In this document: in pieces, positions 10,652 through 22,441 of the stretch
Layout: each line of letters starts with the position of its first letter
How positions within the stretch are numbered: the first letter of the stretch is position 1
NCBI GenBank assembly: GCA_025345505.1
Contig: JANVCC010000026.1
Span: 373,960 to 437,959, forward strand
Direction: 5' to 3'
Length of the DNA stretch: 64,000 nucleotides
From: Todiramphus chloris collaris
Lineage: Eukaryota; Chordata; Aves; Coraciiformes; Alcedinidae
The notes under the pieces: generated by a model
Told to the model about the DNA's origin: nothing
The model's database searches: none
Seen by the model: the letters and a program-made list of their open reading frames with translations, nothing else
Translations under genes and position numbers: made by a program

Positions 10652-10854
10652 ATTTCTTCTTCCCATTATATAACATCCTTTTTTTGAGAAGCCCGAATCC
10701 CCAGAGCCTTGCTGCTGGTGCAGTCATCGCTGGCAGTGCACCACAGATCTGAAGCATTATGACATGGCTGGTCTTGTGGTTCCTGCCAGTCACACCACAC
10801 TGGAGCACAAAGGGCTAACAGGGAAGGATACAGGCAAAGATGCTGCTGCAAAGG
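10652..10854. repeat. 203-bp perfect duplication, copy 2
   Basis: The second, identical copy of 7894-8096, same orientation, 2,758 bases away. Identity stops abruptly on both sides: T versus A before the block, GGGG versus TGCT after it. Confidence 0.9.
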
Positions 10855-13800
10855 TGCTGTCTGTGAGAACAGGCTGCTGACTTCAGGCAGTGCAGTTAGA
10901 AGAACTGAGCTGAAAAGTAAAATCACTGAACGGAATTAGTTCTGTTCTCACTCAAACCAGGACAACCGCAAACGTTGTATTTCCTTACAGCGTTTATTTA
11001 CAGTGACAACTATTGAATGTATATTTATCTATGTGAATACATATATTTAAAAACATTTGTCACTGCATACTCGCACTGTTACCCACACCTACTTCTTGCC
11101 GTGGCCACACCAGCCGCACACCTGCGCTCCACTCGTCCCAGACAGAGCTCTTTTGCAAATGGTTACAGGAGATGTCCTGACAGGAAGGAAAGATGAGAGA
11201 CAACAGCAATTTAATTTCCAATTAATTAATCAATCCATGGTGATTAACTCCTGACATCAAAGAGATTGCGTCCAGTCCCCACTGAGCATCTGACTGTGGT
11301 CGGCGCTGTGGGGAGGACCAGTCCGAAGTTGGGGAGCTCAGCAGCAGCAGGGACTCTGTGGGTGCGTGGGGTGGCCGTCCTTCTGTCACCACTCTCCATG
11401 ATGGTTTCCAGCCGGCTCCAGAGCAGGAAAGCCAGAGGCCACGTTCTGACAACAAATTAAAGAGAGGTTCCTCCTTGCCCCTTACTACAGGTGTGATATA
11501 AAAGGGCGAGCCAAAAGCGGGGGCATCCCTACCACACTCAAGCAAGCATAATGTTTAACCCAAGCTGTCACTCTGCAGCCACTTGGGCTGTACTCGAGCT
11601 GAAGAGGACCGGGAATTTTTCCAGCACGTTCCAGGTTCTATTGTGGTGCCGGACACATCAGCCATGGTTTAGCCGAGGGAGACCAAGCGACCGCAGGAGC
11701 GTTACGATAAAGTGTTTAGGCCTTCACGTAGAGGCGGAGATAACAGCACACGCATACCAGCTGTGGAACACCGTTTGGACTTCGTCAAGCCTCCCTGCCG
11801 GTGGGAACCCATGTGATGGTTTGTTTTGGCTTCTCTGCTTCTCGGGCTTCCGCAACCCCCTCTGAAATGTTCTGAGTCAGTGTCCCTGCAGCACTTGCTC
11901 GTCGGCAAGCAGCCAAGACGACAAGAGATGCTTTTGCTATAATATGGTGTTTACTGTGATGAATTCATGAACTACACAGCAGACCTAAGATCTCTAAATA
12001 TTAGAAGTGGGATTTTGGCTTGCATGTGGAATGCAAATCAGCGGTTGAAAAAAATTATCCAAGATAGCACCACAGAATCAAGATGAAATGAGTTAATGTA
12101 TAATTCAAAAATTCAAATTATTCAAAAAGCATAGCTAGGAGCAACATTTCTATTTTAATACTATGAATGTTTCTAAATCAAAAGCAGGTTCTGATGTTTG
12201 ATTTTATTTTTTCCTTTGAGACCATTTTTATGTTGTCGGAGATATGAATGGTAATTAAAAGCAAGAGTGAATTATGAGGCTATTAAGAGCAGAGATTAAA
12301 AATTAAATAATGGAAGTGCAGTGATTTCTGTTACGGAGCTCCTAAGGCACATTCAAAGCAAACTCACTAAGAAACTCGCTCCGCTTCCGCATCAGCCACT
12401 TAGTTCAATACAAACCTCATTTGTCGAACATCGCTTCCTGGGTTCCAGTTAATACTCAAGTTAAAAATTTACTTGTCAGTTCAGGTCAATATATTAACTT
12501 TTGAGAGCACTTTTGTGAGCCGCCTCAGGTGAAAAACTTAGAGCTTGGCTAAGGGTTAGGATCTTATCCTGCAGAAATAGAGGTGCTGTGTTCCGGGCGG
12601 GCTCTCCCAAGTTGGAGGTTATTTTTACGAGAAGTAGCACAATCCATCCGGGCGGCCCTTTTTGGAAGCTCGACAGACTGCTTGCCCGACCGTCACGGAA
12701 CTGAATGTGTGTAAGGGCCGTCAACATACGTGTATGAGTTATGAAGAATGTGCCCTTATAAAGTCCGTTTAACAACAGGATCTAACAGAAGAGAGTCATT
12801 GAATACCTAATTACTCTTGTGCTCTGAAACCCTACTGCATTTCAACTTTATGTAAACCCTTTGGGAAAGAACCCTAAACCTGCTGGGAATTTCTTCGGGA
12901 CTTAAAAAGAACTTTAGAGATGTATCTCCACAGTGTTTCATTATTTTAGTTGATGGAATTACTGCAAGAAACACTACCATTAGCCCTCTTTCTGTTATTT
13001 AGTTACAAAAAAACTCAGGCGTAGCACAACTTTTTGTCTCTCAGTCCTTGATGCTATCCATCAATAAAGAAAGATTATTTTCATAACTCAGCAGCGCAGA
13101 GACGCAGGGGATTACTAAATATCAACCCAGCTCAAGAGGCAATCAGGTCATTTTCTGTATATTAGCACAAATGACATGGATGTTTTCTTCTTTGAAATAC
13201 CGTGATGCAAAAAGGAAGAATATCTTTGTTGAGCTATTTTTTGTTTGTTTATTTGGTTTTGGTTGCTCTTTTTTTTCCACAGAAATCTACAAAATCTCCC
13301 TGAAAACAAATGCATGTTCTCTTTTTGGTTAACTTTCAGACCCGAGGGGACAGGTCTGTAAATTGTGGGAGAGCACTGGGCATCAGAATGATTTCCTTGA
13401 TAGAAGCACCATTTCTCACCTTTACCGAATTAAAAAAAAAAAACAAAACATCTGTTAAAACCAGATCTGTGCCCTGTCACCATCCCCCCTGGGACGCGCC
13501 GGCTGCAGACAGACTGAAGGTATCAAGGGGGCAACGTTCGACTTGCGTCAAATGAACCAAAAAAACCCACCAACCCCACAGAGGCAGAAAACTCCGCTCC
13601 ATTACCTAGAACATTCTAACCCTTACCTACAAGGAAAGTAACCACTGCAAGGGATCGTCTAATCAGGCACAGGTTGCAAATTATCACCGGCACCATCGCT
13701 CAATTCTCTTTTCCTTCTTTCTGCTTTACAACCAGAGTTAGGTCAGTCTGCGGTCAGGTAACAAGACCTAGGTAAGGAGATGCTTCGCAGAGAACGGGAT

Positions 13801-16800
13801 GCAAAGCCGATGCTGCCGGTACTGGAGCTGATTATACCTTATCGGGCATAATGATGGTACCTTATTTTTGATAGAGGGGATATTTTATCCCATGGTGCTG
13901 GGCAGCTGATGATTTGTGGTTTTTACATCAACATCCCTTGAAAGGGGAAGCAAACTGGTCAAACCGTTCCTTACTGCAGAAGGGAAAGCACCGAGGTCCA
14001 GTGCCGCCACCGAGGACGTATGCTGACCCAGGCCAAAATCGGGGACAGAGCAAAATAAAGACGAGAACCACCGTTTACCCTGTGTGCCCACTGGCTCACG
14101 TGTCATTTGGCGGCTGCCACCTCGAGAGAAGGAAATGGGCCTTGGTGGGACGGAGCAGTGACTAGAACTTGTGATGCAAAACCACGTTAGCCGAAAAGCG
14201 CCGATGCTCTTCCTTTCCCTTGAACAGGGTGCTTGCTGGGCTGCGGCTGGAGATCACGACATCTGGAATAATCTCCCCATTGCTGAGCACTCCGTTCTCT
14301 CCTGTTATCCAGCTGCCATTCCACCTGCAAGCAGATGGAAGCAAATCTGACATCTTCGGTAGCCGTTTGTGAAGACACCTGGAGTCACAAGGCCTGGGAG
14401 TGCAAACGAGATGTTTACACAATAGCGAGTCAAAGTGATGCAACCTGTAAGTGCAGTTGTGCGACGCTAAGGACAAACACAACAGGCTGAACTGCTTCCT
14501 TCTGGTTTCCCAGTTCGCAAGCTCCTGACTGCACTGGACTCTGTGGGATTTCCCAGGAGGGACTGAGAGCTGAGCCCAAGCCGCTTACCAGCAGCATTTT
14601 GAGGAGTCTGTCTTACATGGATTCAAGGTAGTCCAACGACATGTAAGCTTCCCCATTATTTCCTTAATTAAGCCAGAGTCCTGGAGCGGTCTCAAGATGC
14701 TGGATTAAAATCCCACTCTGGGATTTGCCTAGGTCTATCCTAACTACAACATCTTGTTGACTTCACCATGATTCAGCTTACTGGGTGCGTTCGTACAGCT
14801 GTAAGTGGAGTGGTAGCCGGCGACTCAGAGTTGGGGAAGTTAATAAAATATAGTGTCAGGGAGGCAAGGCATAGGCCCAAAGATCACTGGAACTACTTGT
14901 TTGAATAGATAAATCTCCTAAAAACATAAAGGTGTAGAACTTATTCATAAACAGCAAAGACTAACCCAAATATAGTTCACAGGCATTTGGTGGTGTTGAG
15001 GGACGACCGCTGAAATAACATTCACATCATTCATTTCTGGGTTAGTAAAACTTCTATCCAGGAGAAGGCATGAAGTCCACGACTTCAGCCTGAGCTGTCC
15101 GAGACCCAACTGTTGCCTGCTCATCATCCCTGGGCCCAACACGCAAGCGAGGGAGAGAAAAGAAAACCTGTTTCTGGAAACTTGGAAGCAGCTCGTGCTC
15201 TGCTCGCCTCCTGAGATTGCCACCCTCTCAAAGAGCCAGATTAATGCCCGAGGGGTCTCATCTTCCCCTTAGTGGAAATGCTTTGCTGACATTTTATGAC
15301 CTGTTTGGAAAATCTGAGACACAGGAATCTTTGAGAATACTATATCTGAAAACACAGAAAACTCTATTTAGCTATTAAATGCTTTACAGAGATTAATAAT
15401 CCAGTTAATACAAGTGCCTGTGGCAATTTTTGTCACATGGGACATTTGAATCCTCTGCTTGAACCCCTCTAGGTAGCTGGCTTGTCATGCTAAACACAAA
15501 TGCCAACAGAAATACCACTCGCGGCAATGGCATTTTCAGATGTGGTGCGTTCTCGTTGGAGTTTATGGGACCTACGTGATAGGATTAGCACCCATGCCGT
15601 CATGCTGAGACAATGAAAAAGAAACCTCAAATTATCTGCAGGAAAAAGAAAATAACAGAGCTCCTCTAGAGAAGACACATTTTCAATAGCTTCCTTTCAA
15701 AGAAAGTTGTGCTTCTTTCTCTTACTGATGCTGAACACACGTCTCCCTGGTTCAACTTGGCTGTTGACACTGTAGTCAAAATAGGGCAGAAGACAGGCCG
15801 TTGTTCATGCAGGAGAAGAAAAAGAACCTAATGTTGGCATGGAGAACGCAATGTACCATGGAGAAACGCTCTGAGCTATCAGCTACTGCAGAAGAACAAT
15901 CAAGGTGGCTACCTGGGTTGTCCTTAAGAAAAAATCATAGCGTGATGGGAGAAAAAAACGTGCACAGGACCTCATGGTTTGCACTGCGAGGAGGAAAAAG
16001 CAGTGGGGAATTCAGCAGGGAGGGAAGAACTCATTTGTGGACCCAGCGGGGTCTACAGTCACCCAGTGCCAGGAGCAGGGGGACAGGACTGATTCTGTAG
16101 ACACTAAAAGGTAACAGAGAACAGGGGCTACATTCCCTATTGATCAACGATTTCCTTTCTGCTCTTTTACCTTCCAGCAGCTGTCATCAGCTCAGACAGC
16201 TGCACCTCAATGCCGATCAGATTTTTATTTTAATCTGACATTCCCACTGGGAAGCAGCTCCAAAACCTCAGATTTACGGTAAACTTGGATTCTTATTTCA
16301 ATTCTCATTTAAAAAGCACTTACATTCAGCTTCTAAAAATGCGCTTCTGTGTTCGGCACTGCCCTCCCGCTCAAGCAGCTGTTCTCAGCTCACGACATGG
16401 CGCAACACAGACAGAGGAGGAAACGCATCATTTATCTAGAAAAAGAAAAAAACCCACACTCTTAAAGTCAGCATTTCTGTCAGGAAAAGTGTTGCTCTGT
16501 GGCAGCAGGTCCTGCTTCTTTATCTAGAAAGAGTCCCGTGCTATGGTTATGGCATTTCCCCTTCCCCTTTAGTATCTGGAACATTGTGAGATATACGCCT
16601 CCTATGGAATGGCTGTTGCTATGGAGACTTTGTGTATTTAATTGGAGAAGAAGCAGTTGAATGAGCTTTCATTTACAAGCCCCCAAAAAGTGCTTTGATG
16701 GCCTTGACTCCAGGAATGCTTTCTTCTCCTTTCCTGCCCTTATGCTTCCTATTTCAGTTTTGTTATATATTCACAAAACAAACATTCCTGCTTACTTTTC

Positions 16801-19194
16801 TATCCAATCCTGTCTGTATTTGATCAGAAAATGTTTTTCGGGAATCCAGAATGTGGACTATCACCCAGATATGAATGGCGATGGCATTTATAAAAGTGGG
16901 ACACATTTCGTGCTTCGCCCAGGAGGAGAGATTGGAACCCTGAGCATGTGTGTGTGGCGTGGCTATGGCTGCAGAAAAGGTATGTGCTCCACAGCCATGG
17001 CCAAATGTTCTCCCTTACAAAGGCCTTGGGTGCCTAGGACTGATCTGATGGCTGAAATTTCCTCTGCTGAAAATGCAATCGTGGTTTGCCTTGTAAAATA
17101 CACACAGCAAAAAACTACTAGCTACAAAACAAACAAACAATCAAAAAAGCCCCTAGAAATTCTTATCTTCCAATCACAACATCAACTGTTATTTTGGGCA
17201 AATTTTCTTGGCATAGCAGATGGGTTTACAGGGAGACAGTTACAGAGCTGTGTTCAGATTCGTATTATAGGTCTCAATTTTGGGTAAGTACATTGCTTTA
17301 TCTTAACAATGTAGATAGCCCCTCTGGCTTCAAATGTGACTGCTCTTGCAATTAAATCCCTGGACAAACTAGACCCTTAATCTGTGCATATTAAATAAAT
17401 TGCTTTATGTATAAGAAAACTCTCGGGACTCATATGATTATCTCTTGTGGCAACATTTGAGCTAAGCCAATGTCGACGAGGCCCACATCTTAACACACGT
17501 GTAAGACACAGAGCTTTATAATTCAAGCGGTGCAGCACAAAAATGTGTTTTCAGAGATGTCGGGCTGAGTCCAGGAAGCAGGGCTCCAGGAACACATAGC
17601 AGCCGCTTGGAAGACAAAGCTGAATGCACCCCCATCCTCCTCCTGCCCTCTCCCTTTATAGTTGAGCTGACGTCATATGGTATGGAATATCCCACTGGTC
17701 AGCTCAGGTCAGCTGTATCCTCTCCCCCATCTTGCCCCCCATCCTCTGGTGCCGTGTGAGCACTGGCAGTCATAAAACGGGTGTGTTCTCAACACCCTCC
17801 AGCTCCCAGCATTGCAGCATGAGGGCTGGGTGGGGAAAAGCAGCTCAGCCAGACCCACTACACTGGTTAAAATGTTGAACATGGTTAAAAGTCCTCTTGT
17901 AATGTGCAAACTTCTGCCGACAGCATCTACCTTCAGACTGTCCGGTGCCATATCCCTATTTGACACAAGCCCAGTCTCGCTCCACTGCCTCTGGTGCCGA
18001 GTTCCAGCAGTGCCCCCTGCTAGTAAAAAAACAAACTAGCAGCAGCAATGATAGTTCATTTGTGTAAGGTAGAATCCTGCCCTTTCTCCTGCTGTAAAGT
18101 CTTCCTCATCATCACCAGCTGACCTGCACCGAATCACATTTGGAAGTAACAAATGCGGTACAGTAGGGAGACTCGGAGACAGCTTCAAAAGAGATTCTTT
18201 ATACCGACTGCCTGCAGATTACACTGACACTACATATTCCCTCTCTATACAGCTTCATGTGTTTCTTGCTCTATGTACTTTCCTATTTCTATTTTGCAGT
18301 ATAAAATGTGCTCAATACGTCATCAAGTATTCAGAAACCCATATCCAGAAACCTATAGTCAAACTCTTAACATTTTCTTGGTGCTTCAGGAGCTATATGG
18401 CTTAGTAGTATCTTTGCAGGTGGAACATTAAAGTTTGTGAGTGAATTAATGCAGGAAAGGACCAGTGACTTAAAAAAAAAATCCATAAAGAGCTGTGTAA
18501 GTGAACTATGGATTGCCATAATCATAACCAACTGTGCAAGAGAGCCAGGCAATGAGCTGTAAATCCATGAGGAGCGATAGCCGGAAATGTGCTTCAGCTT
18601 CCATTATTGTTGGCTTTGATCTATGGCACAGCTGGCTTAGGCTCATTTCTATTCCACTTGTTTATATGAGAGCCAGAACAGGAGAAAAAAGCAAACGAAT
18701 GTCTAAATGGTAGCACTAGAAAATTGCCATGAAATCAAATCCACACATTAAGGCCGAGACGGGAAACGCCGGTTACTTTTAGGTGTGCTGGCCATTACTG
18801 GGCCGCATCTGCATAAACAAAACAAAACTACCTGCAAAGAGACTTCCTGCAGAACTACCTCGCAGGCATGAAAGCTGCTCCTGAGCTTCGAGCCGTGTAA
18901 AAACGCGCACACAGCGTAGAGTATTAAGGATGTAAGTACAGCCCTTTGACATGATTGACATCTCATGACCGGATTCGAGGGAATGACAGCTGACAGAATA
19001 CGGTGTGGCATAAGCAAAGGTCTGATCTTGCAGGCCTTTCCTTTCTTTGCGACCTTTGCCAATAGGTAGGGGGTTTTAATGTGGTTTTCTGGAGACCACC
19101 TACCTGTTCAAGGTCTGAGGAGATACCGCTCTGGCTAACTGAACCGCTACAAAACATGCAGGGGGCAGATTTTCTTGCAGCACCTGGCCTTGGG
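10855..19194. other. Intergenic sequence downstream of the minus-strand gene
   Basis: No mobile element or RNA gene is recognised. Two weak exon-like pieces were noted on the minus strand. One is 19104-19146, with acceptor CATGTTTTGTAG and donor GTAGGT around a 43-base frame. The other is near 18833-18940, ending at GTAGTT. The longest non-retroviral frame of the window (16661-17287, +) is also here and is reported as a finding. Confidence 0.35.
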
Positions 19195-19212
19195 GTGGGT
19201 TAATTCCATTGC

Positions 19213-19218
19213 TTTATT
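19213..19218 (-). terminator. Polyadenylation signal AATAAA of the unidentified gene
   Basis: The minus strand reads ATGAATAAAGCAATGG, about 260 bases after the TAG stop at 19480-19482 and in the right orientation. Cleavage would be expected near 19190-19200. Confidence 0.6.
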
Positions 19219-19479
19219 CATGACACAGTTAACCAAAGGCAGATAATAGCCAGGTTATATCGTCATCTCTCTTCAGTAGGGTCAACTTCTGCAAAAGGCC
19301 ACACAGTAAGGTGACGGAAAGGTCGGCATTAGCATGGCAATTACATCTCTTGCGACAGTTCCGGTGCTACCTCTCTCTTCAGCATGACTGCCGCAGTAGA
19401 CCTTTTCTCCTTTGATCGTTAGAGAAATGGGCGGTGCTTCGGGAGTGGCGCAAGAGGAATGACCGAAGGCAGCCAAGGA

Positions 19480-19609
19480 CTAAAGACATTCAACCAGCAT
19501 ATCTCTTTGTCCAGTCCTGGAAATAACTGACAGCACTGCTTCAAGAGTCAGGCTTCCCTGTAGCAGCCGATTAAAATGAAAAATGGCACTGCAGTATTCA
19601 GGGCAATGG
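19480..19609 (-). CDS. Unidentified gene, exon 12 (terminal coding exon)
   Basis: The acceptor is CTTTCTATACTCCAAAG. The first base, C, completes the AG left by the previous exon (Ser), which fits the phase. Forty-two codons follow before TAG, including CPEYCSAIFHFNRLLQ and LTLEAVLSVISRTGQ, an amphipathic helical pattern. The protein ends MLVECL. A 3' UTR of about 280 bases with AATAAA follows. I infer this to be the real C-terminus because the stop, the UTR and the signal are in a consistent order. Confidence 0.7.
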
Positions 19610-20052
19610 CTTTGGAGTATAGAAAGACCTCAGGTGAAGGAGACTCTGAAACATCACTCAAGATAACCTAGAGTTAAGAGAAATCCATACTACCGAACAA
19701 AACTACTACCATTTCATACCTCCAAAGGTACCTCTAGTACTCTGTTAGTTGGTTTTACTCTTCTCGGTGCATTCTGCTGCACAGTTTTTAGCGACTTCTC
19801 GTGACAATTGTACTGCTTGAGGCAGATTTTTTTTCCCAGAACTCAGGGACAATAGACCTACAGCAGCACATTGAATCTCGGTATCTTCAAAATGGTGGAA
19901 AAGAATAAACCAACAAAAGTCATTCTCATCCATCTCCATTTCCTACAATTCCATAAGCTTCCGAACATAAGCAGCTGTTGACTTCTGCCAAGATCAATAT
20001 TGAACCTTAATGAGTAAAGTCTAAGTGAGATAAAATGTAGTTAAATACTTAC

Positions 20053-20197
20053 CTTTGGTGCAATAAATTCCAATCACAGTTTGGCAGCCACATCTGTAGA
20101 GCTGAATACTTTTGAAATAAGAATACCACTGCATGCTTTTCTGTAGACGCAGTAAGATTTGACTGGCGATGTAACAGCTTCAGCAGGAAAGGAGAAC
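20053..20197 (-). CDS. Unidentified gene, exon 11
   Basis: The donor is a consensus CCAAAG then GTAAGT, and the acceptor is GGATTTAAAG. The only open frame leaves two bases at each end. It encodes SPFLLKLLHRQSNL, then HAVVFLFQKYSALQMWLP, then NCDWNLLHQ, with helix-like spacing of Leu. The first two bases (GT) join the G left by the preceding exon to give Gly, and the last two (AG) join the C of exon 12. This is one of the two best-supported exons of the gene. Confidence 0.8.
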
Positions 20198-20500
20198 CTT
20201 TAAATCCAAAGAACAGATAAGCACGTAAGGATGAATTCCAGCTGGTTTAGAGCCTGTCAGCCCCATGCAAGGTTTTTACAGAAGAGCATGTTACCCTCCA
20301 TGTGCCAGGCCAATCCGTATTAAAGAGACAACTGACAATGCGAGTAAGTCCTTTCTTCCCTTCACTGGTCTCCTATGCCAGTTAAAATACAGAGCAACAA
20401 GGTGCTCTTCCTTGATTTGAGCTCTCCACAGCCGGGATTAGCTTCTGTAAATTTAGTATGGCAATAATGAGCACAGCCCCACTGTGCCATGTAAACTTAC

Positions 20501-20607
20501 CCGGCTCTAAGTTTAATACCAATGGGAAGTTGTTTATACCTCTCAAGTTCCTACCTAAAACACAGTCAGTTTTCAGAGTTACCCCGTGCTCCTCAGCAGC
20601 CAAGCCT
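20501..20607 (-). CDS. Unidentified gene, exon 10
   Basis: A strong donor (CCGG then GTAAGTTT) ends the exon. The acceptor I prefer is CACTTGTCTGTTCAAG, because it leaves one base, matching the two-base end of exon 9. It encodes GLAAEEHGVTLKTDCVL and then NFPLVLNLEP. Alternative acceptors in the same open frame (after TTTCTGCGGCAG or CATGGAAAAG) would lengthen the exon but break the phase. The exon 10-11 junction (G + GT) is the firmest link in the chain. Confidence 0.6.
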
Positions 20608-21259
20608 CTTGAACAGACAAGTGAAATAACTGCCGCAGAAAGAAACTTTTCCATGTAAGAAAACATGAAATATGTGCTTCTAGAAGGCCAGGGAACATGC
20701 TTCCACCCTCTACTCACGTCCGTATCTCAATGTCACTTTGCACAGGTCTGGCTATTACTTCAAGGGCTGTCCCAGTCCAAGTAGCTTAGCAATAGCATGT
20801 GCTGGCCATTTCATTCTTTCTTCTCTTTCCTGGTTGCTTGAAAGTCTCCATTAAACACGCTTGCTGTACACCACTGCCACTGAAGCATCTTGTAAAGTTT
20901 TCAGGCTGTTGACAGTGTTCATGAAGCCATAACTCAGCTGGGTGGCCCGTGCTGTTATTTTCACGGGCTCATGTGGATGCACAGCCGGTTTCGCTCAATG
21001 ATGCTGCGTGGACAGCTCACGTGTCCAATGCCCGTGACTGGCTACAGTCCCGTCCTTTCATTTCCTGAGGAGAAAGAAGGAGAGGCCAATAAGATACCAA
21101 TATGCTTTGGGCAGAGGCCAAGGACTATTTCTGCTTGTGGCCTGCCATATTTTTAAGACATCTGAAACACAGAAACACTGATCCAGTTTTGATTTGACAA
21201 ACAAGACGGCTTGGAAATGAGTTAGAACTGTCACTGTTGTCCTTTGCTTCATTCTTTAC

Positions 21260-21313
21260 CTCTGTCTTCCGTTTGAATAAAGTGTCAGCCCTTGTAGAGC
21301 CAAGGGGCTTAGT
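21260..21313 (-). CDS. Unidentified gene, exon 9 (54 bp)
   Basis: The acceptor is TTTTTAAGGGATGCAG and the donor is ACAGAG then GTAAAG. Read with one leading base it encodes LSPLALQGLTLYSNGRQ and leaves AG. Both ends match the neighbouring phases. A second open frame exists in this short exon, so it is supported mainly by phase agreement and splice signals. Confidence 0.5.
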
Positions 21314-22105
21314 CTGCATCCCTTAAAAATGTGAAACAAAACATTCTGTGTGTCCCCTCTCCATAGTGGAAAAGAAGAGTTTACAAATAAAAGCAACCTA
21401 ACAGAAGAAGAACCTAATTAGTCTGTCTTTAATTCTCTAAAATAGAACTAAATTTCTACACCTTTCTGTACAATGTGGGAAGTTCTGAGTGTTTTCCTAT
21501 GACGTTATTTCTTGTGTGACATTGTATTTCTTGCATGACATAATGTTTCTTGCATGATATTACAATTTTCTAGTTTGTTTTAAATTTGGCTGTTGGTTTG
21601 GTTTTGTGTTGGTCCCCCCATCGCCACAAATGCAGACATTGCAGAGTAAAAGGGAAGACTTTTCATATATTAAGGTTTATTTAGCACACATTTCTTCCTG
21701 CTGTCAGCTGGAATTAAACTGATTGCCACAGGAAGGCATCAAGAGGAAACCATGCTCTATACGGACTTCTAAATTTGGAAAATCTGCATCCTTCCTTCAG
21801 GACAGATGCTCTGAGGCTTAACAATTCTGAGAGGAAGGTATCAAGACAACTCTGCATGCTCTCCTGAAACAGGACATGTTCTCTCATCCCGTGCGCACAC
21901 AGAGGGAGGCTCTACTGCACTGCTTACCCAAGGTGCCCTCTTGTTCGTGTCTCAGTCCATCTTCTCTGGACTCTCAAGAGCACATTAGTCACTGGATAGC
22001 TGGGTACCAGCAGGTGTTCTGAGAAGTGGCGTCCTATGGGCTGGCTGGGCAAGTAACCTCCATTCCGGCCACTCCCAGTACACTCTGGCTGCATGGCTTT
22101 CATAC

Positions 22106-22441
22106 TGGCTGCTCAGATCCACAACTTCAGTGCTCAGAGGGAGGCCAGGATCGCTACTTCTACAGCGGCCAAGTGCATATTTTAGAAACCCTTCCAATAA
22201 ACCAAGACTACTGCTAAAGCTCCATTCCAATGCTAAAGAGTAAGTGGAGTTAATTTTCTCTAGGGACAATAAACCACTAGTGGTTTGCAAGCACATTTTC
22301 AGCAGCAAACGCCAGCAGGCCTCCACAGTCTGTGCTGACTGTTCAGCTGAAACATTTTGTCCTAACAATGATTTCCTCAAAACACTGACTCCCAAACCTA
22401 TTAAAATGTCTGCAATAGCTTCAAGGAATCTTGAGAACATC
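22106..22441 (-). CDS. Unidentified gene, exon 8 (336 bp, largest)
   Basis: A long pyrimidine tract (TTTCTTTTC, eleven T) and GAAG form the acceptor. The donor is GCCA then GTATGA. The 111-codon frame stays open well beyond both ends in only one frame. It encodes FLEAIADILIGLGVSVLRK, NVSAEQSAQTVEACWRLLLK, LALEWSFSSSLGLLEGFLKY and LSTEVVDLSS: hydrophobic, helical, with heptad-like Leu spacing, as in many helical-repeat proteins. That structural reading is inference. The donor is the weakest part. Confidence 0.7.

Noticed and set aside
13620-13640. Minus-strand GTAAGG donor
   Set aside because: It overlaps an acceptor-like TTTCCTTGTAG, and all frames after it close quickly.
16125-16215. Minus-strand donor (GGAAG then GTAAAA) behind a coding-like stretch EVQLSELMTAAG
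   Set aside because: An in-frame TAA lies just upstream, with no acceptor between the stop and the donor.
20382-20717. 111-codon minus-strand frame as a single-exon gene
   Set aside because: It contains the exon 10 frame plus intron on both sides. The strong GTAAGT donor at 20500 lies in the middle of it.
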